Positions 35,247 to 43,242 of a stretch of 53,167 bases of DNA are shown piece by piece. The translations under genes were made by a program, and so were the position numbers. Source of the stretch: Acidimicrobiaceae bacterium (GTDB taxonomy: Bacteria > Actinomycetota > Acidimicrobiia > Acidimicrobiales > RAAP-2). Position 1 is the first letter of the stretch. Every line of letters begins with the position of its first letter. The DNA lies in NCBI GenBank assembly GCA_027315315.1, contig DAHUYG010000068.1, positions 1 to 53,167 of the forward strand. The letters run 5' to 3'. Below the pieces are notes generated by a model. That model made no database searches. It was not told where the DNA came from and was given only the letters and a program-made list of their open reading frames with translations.

Positions 35247-36611
35247 TCAGGGGTTGGTGGGCACCAGGTCGGCGTTGACGGGCACGTCCTTGTTCAGCGA
35301 GTTGTCGACCACGAACTCCTGCCAGGGGAACTTCTTGCCGTACAGCTTCTTGCCCGGCTTCCACTGGACGCCGACCGGCTTCACGATGCCCACACCCGGC
35401 GCGGGACCCGCCGCGAAGTCGAGGGGCCCGCTGATACCGCTGTAGTTCACGTGCTGCAAGGCGTTCGCCACCTGTGCATGGTCGTGGGGGTCGTCGGAGG
35501 CCTTCAGGGCCTCGATCGCCACCTCGAAGAGCGAGTAGCTGGACCCTAGCGAGTCCACCCATTCGTTGCCGGTCTGCTGCTCGAACTCCGAAGCCAGGGA
35601 GCTCGCCACCTCGCCGGTCAGCGAGGAGTGGTACTTCGGGTACGGGGTCCACCAGGCGTCGGTGGCGATGTTGTTCGACAGGCTGCCGAGCGCCTTGGCG
35701 TCGCTCGGGAACAGCATGACCTTGGCCACCGTGGCCAACCGGGGCTTGAACGCCGCCTGCTCGGCCTGCTTCCAGAAGGTGTTGAAGTCCGGCGGGATGG
35801 GGCAGTTCACGAAGAACTCGCAGCCGTTCGCCTTGAACTGCTCGATCATCGAGCTGTAGTCGGTGGTGCCGTCGGTGTAGGCACCCCCGTCGATGAACTT
35901 GTACCCGGCGGCCTCGGCGAAGGGCGGGAAGCCGGCCCGGAACGCGTTGCCGTCGGCGTCGTTCGGGAACATCCCGCCGAAGACCTTGGAGGCATGGGTC
36001 TCGTTCTCGACCCGCTTCCACATGGGCAAGAAGGTGCCGGCGAACTCCTTCATCCCGAAGAAGAACATGGCGTTGTAGGTGAAGTTCTTGGTCGGGGCGC
36101 CCGGGTTCCCGCCGAGCCCCGCGTACCACGACTCCCAGGGGACGACCGTGGCGAGGCAGGGCGCCTGGAACTGCTGGGCCGCGCCGGCCACCGGGTTGGT
36201 CGTCTCGGGGGTCGACGTCGTGAGGATCATGTCGACCTTCTGCTGCTGGATCAGCTGCTGGGCGAGCTGCGCCGCCCGGTTGGGGTCCGACTGGGTGTCG
36301 ACGGGGATGATCTCGATGCCGTAGTGCTTCCCGCCGACCTTGATGCCCTTGGCGTAGGCCGAGGAGCTACGCACCTTCTTCAAGACGAAGCTGTCGGAGA
36401 TCGAGAAGTCGGCGAACGCACCGGTCTTCGGGCTGACGTAGCCGATCTTGATGGTCTGGGTGCTCGTCACGCCGAAGGCCGGCTTGGTGAAGCCCACCTC
36501 GGCGGCCGCCTGGGCCGCCCCGACGGCGAGCGCTCCTGCGCCGATGCCCTTCAGCATTGTGCGTCGGTCGACCCGGCGCTCGCGCAGCTGGCGCACCCTT
36601 GTCTCATCCAT
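35247..36611 (-). CDS. Type 1 binding protein of Liv importer, Tat-exported
   Basis: Protein of 454 residues. The N-terminus RRVDRRTMLKGIGAGALAVGAAQAAA is a twin-arginine signal, so the protein is exported folded. The mature part starts TIKIGYVSPKTGAFADF, the usual first strand of amide/branched-chain/aromatic-acid binding proteins. ATG at 36611 has GGGGGAG four bases upstream; the frame extends to 36812 across the operator region and is not used. It opens the operon livK-G-F-H-M-aldehyde dehydrogenase. No lipobox is seen. Confidence 0.9.
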   Translation of the reverse strand: MDETRVRQLRERRVDRRTMLKGIGAGALAVGAAQAAAEVGFTKPAFGVTSTQTIKIGYVSPKTGAFADFSISDSFVLKKVRSSSAYAKGIKVGGKHYGIEIIPVDTQSDPNRAAQLAQQLIQQQKVDMILTTSTPETTNPVAGAAQQFQAPCLATVVPWESWYAGLGGNPGAPTKNFTYNAMFFFGMKEFAGTFLPMWKRVENETHASKVFGGMFPNDADGNAFRAGFPPFAEAAGYKFIDGGAYTDGTTDYSSMIEQFKANGCEFFVNCPIPPDFNTFWKQAEQAAFKPRLATVAKVMLFPSDAKALGSLSNNIATDAWWTPYPKYHSSLTGEVASSLASEFEQQTGNEWVDSLGSSYSLFEVAIEALKASDDPHDHAQVANALQHVNYSGISGPLDFAAGPAPGVGIVKPVGVQWKPGKKLYGKKFPWQEFVVDNSLNKDVPVNADLVPTNP

Positions 36612-36804
36612 GACACTCCCCCTGTCAATCGTGAGCCGGCCGGCGGGTCCTGCCGCCCCGACCGCCAGCCCGCCGCCGGCGAGCACGCCGGCTCCGTGTT
36701 GCGGTTCTGTTGTGCTCGCCGCTCGATCCACCCACCGTCTCGGCGATGCCGAGCCCCGCCCCTCCGGGCGTGAGCCTGCATTCCCGCTTTCGGCGGCGTC
36801 CAGT

Positions 36805-36838
36805 GTTCGCATAGCGAACGGTGTTTCGTATAGTGAAC
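36805..36838. promoter_or_regulatory. Tandem operator-like palindromes upstream of the second Liv operon
   Basis: GTTCGCATAGCGAAC (36805-36819) is a perfect 6-3-6 palindrome. A second copy, TTTCGTATAGTGAAC (36824-36838), matches it at 12 of 15 positions and is offset by 19 bp, about two helical turns. IclR proteins such as PcaU bind GTTCG-type repeats. The AGCGAAC half-site is shared with the palindrome before the pca operon. Binding by the window's IclR regulator is inferred. The rest of the 297-bp gap (36612-36908) shows no gene. Confidence 0.65.
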
Positions 36839-36908
36839 TTCAGCGTGCCGGAGATGTCACGCGGTTGTCAAGTGTCTCGGCGGCCGCCGATGCGGTGCCG
36901 GGCCGCCG

Positions 36909-37751
36909 TCAGAGCCCGAGATGTCCGCTCTCCCAGAGGCGGATGCCACCCAGGATCCCCGCCGAGTTGTCCACGACGGTCGTCTTCGCGAGCACCTCGC
37001 CCAGGTCGTCGCGCTTGACCCGCCGGGCGTTGCCTCCCCCGAGGTAGAGGTGGTCGAAGAAGAGCAGCGCGTCGAGTTGGTCGATCGCCTTGCGCACCCG
37101 CGTGTTCCACCGCTCGTCGCCGATGTTCTTGCGGGTCCGTTCGCCCAGTTGCTCGTTGTAGGTCTCGCCCTTGCGGAACGGCTGGTGGGCGATCTCGAGG
37201 TGAGGCAGAAGCCCGCCGTCCATGAACAGCGCGGTACCGAATCCCGTGCCGAGCGTGATGACGAACTCGAGACCCTCCCCCTTCACCACCGCAGCGCCCT
37301 GGACGTCGGCGTCGTTCGCGACCTTCGTCGGCTTGTCGAGGGCCTTGCTCAGCGCCCCGGCCAGGTCGAAGCGCGTCCATGCCTCGACGAGCTCGGGCAG
37401 GATCTTGGACCCGGGGCCGGACTCGGTCACGAAGTGCGGGGCGCTCAGCACCCGCCCGGCGCGGACCATCCCCGGGAACCCCGCCGACACCCGGTCGGCC
37501 TCCGGCAGGGGCCGCACCAGCTTGGCCAGGGTGGCCACGAGGCCGTCTTCCCCGTCGGGTCGAAGCGGGTACTTCGTCACGACCCGGACCCGGTCGGCCA
37601 CCATCGCACCCGACGCGTCGAGCACCGACGCCTTCAGCCCGGTGCCGCCGATGTCGATGGCGAGGGTGAGCGGGCGCACCAGCGGCTGTCCGGCATAGGC
37701 CCTCGCCAACCCAGGCTCGTCCTCTTCCACCTCGAATTCCTGATCGGCCAT
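36909..37751 (-). CDS. ppgK: ROK-family kinase, polyphosphate glucokinase-like
   Basis: Protein of 280 residues with the sugar kinase phosphate loop DIGGTGLK (33-40), a NDADVQG segment carrying the catalytic Asp, and LGTGFGTALFMDG, the second phosphate-binding loop. The order and length agree with actinobacterial polyphosphate/ATP glucokinases, which make glucose 6-phosphate. The first 28 residues are acidic and probably not part of the fold. ATG at 37751 is 31 bp after the P450 stop on the same strand. The glucose and polyphosphate specificity is from family knowledge. Confidence 0.8.
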   Translation of the reverse strand: MADQEFEVEEDEPGLARAYAGQPLVRPLTLAIDIGGTGLKASVLDASGAMVADRVRVVTKYPLRPDGEDGLVATLAKLVRPLPEADRVSAGFPGMVRAGRVLSAPHFVTESGPGSKILPELVEAWTRFDLAGALSKALDKPTKVANDADVQGAAVVKGEGLEFVITLGTGFGTALFMDGGLLPHLEIAHQPFRKGETYNEQLGERTRKNIGDERWNTRVRKAIDQLDALLFFDHLYLGGGNARRVKRDDLGEVLAKTTVVDNSAGILGGIRLWESGHLGL

Positions 37752-37782
37752 TGGGCGACCTTACGCCGCCCGGGGGCGGCGC

Positions 37783-39012
37783 TCAGGCCGAGGCGCGCAC
37801 CCGCACCGGCAGCTCGGCCAGGCCCCGCAGCACGACGTTGTCGCGATACGAGACGGCGTCGTCCAGGAGCTCGAAGGTGGCCCGCGACAAGAGGCGGGGC
37901 AGCGCGACGGCGGTCTCGAGGCGTGCGAGGGGCGCCCCCAGGCAGTGGTGCAGGCCGAACCCGAATCCGAGGTGCCGGTTGTCACGACGGCCAAGGTCAA
38001 GCGCCTCGGGCGAGTCGAAGGCGTCGGGATCGTGATTGGCCGAGGCGATCACGGCGAGCACGTAGTGGCCCCTCGGGATGGTCCCGGGCCCGAGGACGAG
38101 GTCCTCGAGCGCCACCCGCGCGGTGAGCTGCACCGGGGAGACGAACCGGAGGAGCTCGTCGATCGCGCTGGAGGTGATCGAGGGGTCGGCGCGCCAGCGG
38201 TCCGCCTCCTCCAGATGGCGGCCGAGCGCGAGGACGGCGCCCGAGATCAGGTTGACGGTCGTCTCGTGGCCCGCCACGAGCAGCAGGATGGCGGTCGCCA
38301 GCATCTGGCCCTCGGTCAGCTGCACGCCGGACTCGTCGGCCGCGACCAGCCGGCTGAGCAGGTCGTCACCCGGCTCCGCACGCCGCTTTGCCATGAGCGG
38401 GAAGAAGTACTCGCCGAAGGCCCCGACGACCGTGAGGCGCTGCTCGAGGGCGTCGTCGGGCATGAGGAACTCGGGGTCGAGGCCGCGCGCGAGGACCTGG
38501 GACCACTCGGAGAACAGGTCGCGGTCGGCCTCGGGGATGCCGAGCATCTCGCAGATGACCCGGATCGGCAGCGGGTAGGCGAAGTCGCGCACGACATCGA
38601 TCTCGCCGCGCTCGAGGGCACCGTCGATCAGCTCGTCGACCATCGCCTCGATCCGGGGCCGCATGGCCTCGACCATCCGCGGGGTGAACGCTTTGGACAC
38701 GAGGCCGCGCATGAGCGTGTGGTCGGGCGGATCCCGGAAGATGAAGGGCCGGTTGTCGTTGATCGCCTGGGCGAGCTGCTCGGACTCGAGGTTGCGGCCC
38801 GGCTGGCGGCCGAGCCCCCGGGGGCGTGCGCCCGGGTCGATGTTGGCCGCGTCGACTGAGGCCGACTTCGAGCGGAGCGCCTCGAGGCACTCGGCGTGTC
38901 TCGTGAGCACCCAGAACCCGCCCGGGTCATGGTGCACCGGGGACCGCTCACGCAGCTCTGCGTAGCGGGGCCAGGGGTCCTCGACGAAGCCCGGGTCGAA
39001 GAGCTCCCTCAC
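37783..39012 (-). CDS. Cytochrome P450 (second)
   Basis: Soluble P450 of 409 residues. I-helix AGHETT, K-helix ExxR in DELLRF, and heme loop FGFGLHHCLG with thiolate Cys357 are all present. GTG at 39012 overlaps the TGA of the coupling-protein gene (GTGA), and the family start (RELFDPGFVEDPWPRYAEL) fits it; the open frame to 39096 is not needed. It shares little sequence with the P450 at 15208. Its placement directly after a conjugation cassette is unusual. The substrate is unknown and no redox partner lies nearby. Confidence 0.9.
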   Translation of the reverse strand: MRELFDPGFVEDPWPRYAELRERSPVHHDPGGFWVLTRHAECLEALRSKSASVDAANIDPGARPRGLGRQPGRNLESEQLAQAINDNRPFIFRDPPDHTLMRGLVSKAFTPRMVEAMRPRIEAMVDELIDGALERGEIDVVRDFAYPLPIRVICEMLGIPEADRDLFSEWSQVLARGLDPEFLMPDDALEQRLTVVGAFGEYFFPLMAKRRAEPGDDLLSRLVAADESGVQLTEGQMLATAILLLVAGHETTVNLISGAVLALGRHLEEADRWRADPSITSSAIDELLRFVSPVQLTARVALEDLVLGPGTIPRGHYVLAVIASANHDPDAFDSPEALDLGRRDNRHLGFGFGLHHCLGAPLARLETAVALPRLLSRATFELLDDAVSYRDNVVLRGLAELPVRVRASA

Positions 39013-40466
39013 CGCGGCGAAGCGTATCGGGGCGAACCCACCGACACGCCTCGGGCGCCCGCTGCCCGAGCGAGGAGCGAGGGGTCCCCCCACCACGGCG
39101 CGAGCCGGAGGCGGATGGGCGGCCGCTCGCCGTAGAGCAGGACGGCCGACCCTGGCGCCAGCTGGCGGAGCGCCTCGGGTGCCAGCAGGCGCCGCCAGGT
39201 CGTCGATTCACTGGTCGAGGGCGCTGCGCCCTTGGCGACGGTGTGCGACGCCACCGGGACCGCCCGCTCGCCAACGAGCGCGCTCGCGTGTTCGAGCGTC
39301 GATGGCTCGGCGATGCCCGAAAGGAAGAGCTTCGCACGGTGGTTGTTGAGCACCGTCGGCGCCCGGGGGCCGTAGCGGGCATGGATCTGCGCCAGGTCCT
39401 GCCACACGGTGACGAGTTGGATGCCGTGCCCGGCACAGGTGGCGGCCAACGCGTCGAGCTCGGCCACCGGGGCGATGTTCGCCGCCTCGTCCAAAACGAC
39501 GAGGAGCGGCGGGCGGAGCGGTCCGCTGCGAGACGAACGGGCGAAGGCCGCATCGAGGACCTGCTTCACGAGCGCCACGAACACCGCGCGGTGGGCCCGC
39601 TGGTCGTGCGCCGGCGCGCAGAGATAGAGAGTGTGGCGCCCGTCGAGCAACAGCTCGGGGTCGACATCGGCAGCGCCGGTCCGCCCGTGCACGAGCGGGT
39701 CGAGCACTGTCTCGGCGGTCGTGTAGACCGACGATCGTTGGCGCTCCTCTCGCCCGAAGGCCGCAGTCGCCGCCCACAGCGCCTCCTCGACGCCCGCCGC
39801 CTCGAGGACCTCGAGGACCTCGAGGACCTCCTGGGTGTCGACCCAGCGCACGACGTCCCGGAACGAGCGCCCCGAGCACGCCGCCGCAAAGAGCAGCGGG
39901 GCGAGCAGCTTGGCCGCGGTCGCGTACCAGAACTCGCCCTCGGCGCCGACGGGGCCCGAGCGCGCCAGCTCGGTGAGGTCGGCGGCGACCCGCCTCGCGC
40001 CGTCCCAGGGGCGCGCGGCGGGGACCGGCGACCACCCGCTCGAAGGGCGGCCGGTGGACGCCGCGGGGTCGAAGTACCAGATCTCGCCCTGCCCGGCGCG
40101 CCAACGCTCGGTGTGCTCGAGCAGATCGGACTTCACGCTGGTCGCGACGACGGGCCCCTCCCAGCCGAGGATGGCCGGCACGGCGATGGCGCTCGTCTTG
40201 CCGCTCTGGGTCGGACCGACGACGGCGACGGACTGTGCCGGCTCGGTCCACAGCGTGCGCGCCCTCGCGCCCGAGCGGTGGACGCCGAGGCGGAGCCGGC
40301 CCGGTCCGGCCTCGGCGAGACGGGCGACGTCGGCCCCCGAGGCCCAGCGGGCCCCCGCAGGTCGGGACCGCCGCCGCCACCCGCGCCCGGCGCGCCCACC
40401 CAGCACGACCCAACCCACCAGGCAGGCGGTGGCCACGCCCGACAAGAGCGGGACCGGCACCCTCAC
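39009..40466 (-). CDS. VirD4/TraG-like type IV coupling ATPase
   Basis: Protein of 485 residues: one N-terminal membrane segment (GVATACLVGWVVL), Walker A GPTQSGKT (84-91) and Walker B LLVVLDEAANIAP in the second half, followed by the Gln/Trp-containing segment of TraG/VirD4 proteins (TVWQDLAQI). In conjugation such ATPases hand DNA or protein to the secretion channel. A short repeat EVLEVLEVLE is encoded at 39801-39827. GTG at 40466 overlaps the stop of the VirB4-like gene. The stop overlaps the P450 start. Confidence 0.85.
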   Translation of the reverse strand: MRVPVPLLSGVATACLVGWVVLGGRAGRGWRRRSRPAGARWASGADVARLAEAGPGRLRLGVHRSGARARTLWTEPAQSVAVVGPTQSGKTSAIAVPAILGWEGPVVATSVKSDLLEHTERWRAGQGEIWYFDPAASTGRPSSGWSPVPAARPWDGARRVAADLTELARSGPVGAEGEFWYATAAKLLAPLLFAAACSGRSFRDVVRWVDTQEVLEVLEVLEAAGVEEALWAATAAFGREERQRSSVYTTAETVLDPLVHGRTGAADVDPELLLDGRHTLYLCAPAHDQRAHRAVFVALVKQVLDAAFARSSRSGPLRPPLLVVLDEAANIAPVAELDALAATCAGHGIQLVTVWQDLAQIHARYGPRAPTVLNNHRAKLFLSGIAEPSTLEHASALVGERAVPVASHTVAKGAAPSTSESTTWRRLLAPEALRQLAPGSAVLLYGERPPIRLRLAPWWGDPSLLARAAGARGVSVGSPRYASPR

Positions 40467-41734
40467 CGGTCGACCATCGCGGCGTCGGTGTCGACGAGAC
40501 GGCGCTCGCCCGAGCCCACGACGTGGCGCACGAGGAACGAGCGGCGCCCCACCTTCCACAGCGCGACGCCGCGGCGGAGCTGGGGCACGAGCTCCGCCTC
40601 GGTGCTCGAGAGCGACAGGACCTCGGCGGCCTTGGCCACCTCGCCCGGGGGCTGGGCGTAGATGACCAGGGTCTCTGAGTCACTGAGGAGACCCTCAGCC
40701 AGCCCGACCTGCTCGGAGCCGGCGGAGCCCACCGCCGCCAGGTCGGAGAGACGATGCAGCGCCGCCACGTTCGCGACCCCATGGGCGCGGGAGAGCTTCC
40801 AGGACGCCTGGAGCCATCGCGCGACACCGAGGTTGGCGAGGATGGCCCATGCCTCGTCGACGACGAGGAATGCCTGCCCGCTCCCCGAGCGCGACACGGC
40901 CGCCTGGAGCCAGGCCGTCGCGCAGGCCATGAGCACGCCGAGCGCGGCCGACGAGTAGAGCGCCGAGAGGTCGAGGACGACGAGCGGCCCGCTCAGGTCC
41001 AGCCCCGGCGTCGTCTCCCCGTCGAACATCCCCCGGAGGTCGCCGTGCACGAGGCGGCGCAGCTCGAGGGCGACGTCACGTCCGTCCTCGAGCAGGGACG
41101 CCCGGTCGGTCCGGATCTTGGCCGCCTGCTCGCCCGAGGGATCGAGCAGCGCAGCCACCACGGCGGGCACCGTGGGCACGCCGGCCCCGGCGCGCACCGT
41201 GCCGAGCCCGAGCTCGACGGCGGCCCGCTCACGAGGAGCGAGCGGGCGCCCGAGGCAGGCGCTCGCCAGCGACGCGAGGAGCTCGCCCTGCCTGCGGTCG
41301 GGGTCCTCCCCCGCGCTCCCCGCCCCCGAGGGTGGGCCGTGCCTGAGCGGGTCGAGCGGATTGAGCCGCACCGAACCCCCGGGTCGAAGGGCCACCGGCC
41401 GGACCCCCCAAAGGGCCGCCAGCCTCGAGTACTCGCCCTTCGGGTCCACCACCCACGCACGCCGGCCGAAGACCGACTGGCGCCACAGATAGGTCTTCAA
41501 GAGCGCGCTCTTCCCCCGACCGATCTGGCCGAACACGATCATGTTGGGATTCGAGACCGCGCCGGCGCGGTAGAGCTCGAAGGGGTCGAAAACGAAAGAA
41601 CCGCCGAGCAGGTCGTGACCGACGAGCACGCCGCGACGACCCAATCCTGCCTCGGCCAACAGCGGATAGGCGGCGCCCAGGTTTCTGGTGGTCACCGAGT
41701 GCGCCGGCACCCCGAAGCCGCCGGGCGCCTTCAC
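40463..41734 (-). CDS. VirB4-like conjugation ATPase
   Basis: Protein of about 423 residues with Walker A GQIGRGKS (69-76) and Walker B AFLVVDEAWAIL, and the VVDPKGEYSRLA strand typical of VirB4/TraC ATPases. It would power assembly of the transfer channel. It is short because the N-terminal VirB4 domain is absent; the SCO6880-like partner upstream may supply that part (inference). GTG at 41734 overlaps the upstream stop (GTGA); GTG at 41749 is the alternative. Confidence 0.82.
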   Translation of the reverse strand: MKAPGGFGVPAHSVTTRNLGAAYPLLAEAGLGRRGVLVGHDLLGGSFVFDPFELYRAGAVSNPNMIVFGQIGRGKSALLKTYLWRQSVFGRRAWVVDPKGEYSRLAALWGVRPVALRPGGSVRLNPLDPLRHGPPSGAGSAGEDPDRRQGELLASLASACLGRPLAPRERAAVELGLGTVRAGAGVPTVPAVVAALLDPSGEQAAKIRTDRASLLEDGRDVALELRRLVHGDLRGMFDGETTPGLDLSGPLVVLDLSALYSSAALGVLMACATAWLQAAVSRSGSGQAFLVVDEAWAILANLGVARWLQASWKLSRAHGVANVAALHRLSDLAAVGSAGSEQVGLAEGLLSDSETLVIYAQPPGEVAKAAEVLSLSSTEAELVPQLRRGVALWKVGRRSFLVRHVVGSGERRLVDTDAAMVDR

Positions 41735-43242
41735 GAGAGCCCCCGGCACAGCGGCATGGTGCAGAGCAGTGCCCGCTCCTGATCACCGTAGAGGCGTCGC
41801 AGCTCGAGGCGTGCCTGTCCCGCTGCGTGCTCGGTGTTCTCGCACCACTCCTCGAGCTGCGACGCGCTGGGCGCAGTCACGGTCACATAGCCGCTGAAGC
41901 GATAGGAGCCGTGCCCGTCGGCCAGCTCGCGCTCGCGGCGCACCACGAGCTCGGCCTCGCGGGCCCGGCGCGCGGTCGCGAGGAACCCGCCGCGCCGGCG
42001 CAGCTCAGAGTCGGCGATGTCAGCGGTCCTCGCCTGCTCGACCGCCCGCACGGCGCGCGAGGGCGCCACGGGCTCCATGACCACCGACACCGACCGGCGC
42101 GGCGACCCGAGCCAGAGGGGCGCCAGGAAGTCGGGACCGATGTCGACTCGCGGCCACTCGGCGATCCAATAGGTCGCGTGCCACGTGGCGTCGGCGCGGA
42201 CCCGGCTCCACTCGACCCTGGTCGCCATGGGCCAGGGCGTGCCGATGAGGCATGGCGGGCACGTCCGACCCTGCTCGCGAGGCTCTTGGGCCGGGGTGGG
42301 CGGGGCGCACTGGGTGAAGGTGCGCAGGCGAGCCGCCAGGGCCCCCACCCCGAGCGGTCCCGGGCACGAGACGTCGGCATCGGCGAGGAGGCGCTCGAGG
42401 TTGGCGAGCTCCCGGACGAGCACCCCTGCGGTCGCCTCGCCGCGTCGATGGGCTCGCTGCGAGCGCACCTGGACGGCCAGCATGACCGCGTGGTGCGACG
42501 TGTCGGCGCCCGCCTCCCCGAGAAGTGCGCGATACGAACGCGACGGTGGCGAGTCGGCCGGCAGGGTGGCCCGCTCTCTCAGGTACGCGCGCACGGCCCG
42601 GCCGTCGTCGGGAAGCGCAACTGCGACCCACTGGATCCGGTGCACCGACGACCCCTCGCGCGCCAGGGCCGCCAGCACGCCCGACCACGACGCGACCATG
42701 CGCTCCTTCTCGTCGCCACCCCTCAGGGCGAAGCTGTGGCCCTCGAGCGGGAGGACGGCGGTCATCGAGCCCGTGCGGGCGTCGTGGACGACACCGACTC
42801 CGTCAGTCTTCGCATCGGCCCGGACCTCGAGCACGGTCAGCCCGGCGAAGGCCCCGTCGCGCAGCGGGGCGCGGACCCGAGCGGTGCCGGGAGCAGGGTG
42901 GCACGACGTCGCCCCGTCGGCGCCCGGGCAGTGACCGTTCGCCGGCGCCGGGGAGAGCCTCCAGCGCCCGATCACGCCGTCGGCACCCCAGCGGACCAGG
43001 ACCGGCAGCCACTCCTCGCCCGTGCGGCCGGCGATCGGCCAGCACGCGACGGCGAGGGACGAAACCAACGACGCGACGGCCGCAAGCACGCCGAGCACGT
43101 CGGGGTGCGAACGCAACGTTGCGACGCCGACGACGAGGCCCGAGGCCACGACGGCGATCTGGCCCCCCCGCCACCCCGCGATCAGCCCCCTCCGCTCGAG
43201 GGGGCCGAAGCGGTAGCGCGGGCGTTCATCGGGGGCTCGGAT
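41731..43242 (-). CDS. SCO6880-like conjugation protein
   Basis: Protein of about 503 residues with two hydrophobic segments near the N-terminus (VVASGLVVGVATL and LGVLAAVASLVSSLAVACW) followed by a long soluble part. It matches SCO6880-family proteins of actinobacterial conjugative elements in layout and in gene order (TrbL - SCO6880 - VirB4-like - TraG). The start is problematic: no ATG, GTG or TTG lies in frame at the expected position. GGAGG is followed five bases later by ATC at 43242, which would be a rare start. Starting at an in-frame ATG near 43512 would give a 287-bp overlap with the TrbL-like gene. Confidence 0.68.
   Translation of the reverse strand: MRAPDERPRYRFGPLERRGLIAGWRGGQIAVVASGLVVGVATLRSHPDVLGVLAAVASLVSSLAVACWPIAGRTGEEWLPVLVRWGADGVIGRWRLSPAPANGHCPGADGATSCHPAPGTARVRAPLRDGAFAGLTVLEVRADAKTDGVGVVHDARTGSMTAVLPLEGHSFALRGGDEKERMVASWSGVLAALAREGSSVHRIQWVAVALPDDGRAVRAYLRERATLPADSPPSRSYRALLGEAGADTSHHAVMLAVQVRSQRAHRRGEATAGVLVRELANLERLLADADVSCPGPLGVGALAARLRTFTQCAPPTPAQEPREQGRTCPPCLIGTPWPMATRVEWSRVRADATWHATYWIAEWPRVDIGPDFLAPLWLGSPRRSVSVVMEPVAPSRAVRAVEQARTADIADSELRRRGGFLATARRAREAELVVRRERELADGHGSYRFSGYVTVTAPSASQLEEWCENTEHAAGQARLELRRLYGDQERALLCTMPLCRGLS

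Noticed and set aside
36841-36871. TTGACA on the minus strand (36871-36866) as -35 box of the Liv operon
   Set aside because: No acceptable -10 hexamer lies 16-18 bp downstream on that strand.
39243-40661. Long plus-strand frame opposite the coupling protein
   Set aside because: Arg-rich shadow composition and no ribosome site; the minus-strand frame has Walker motifs.
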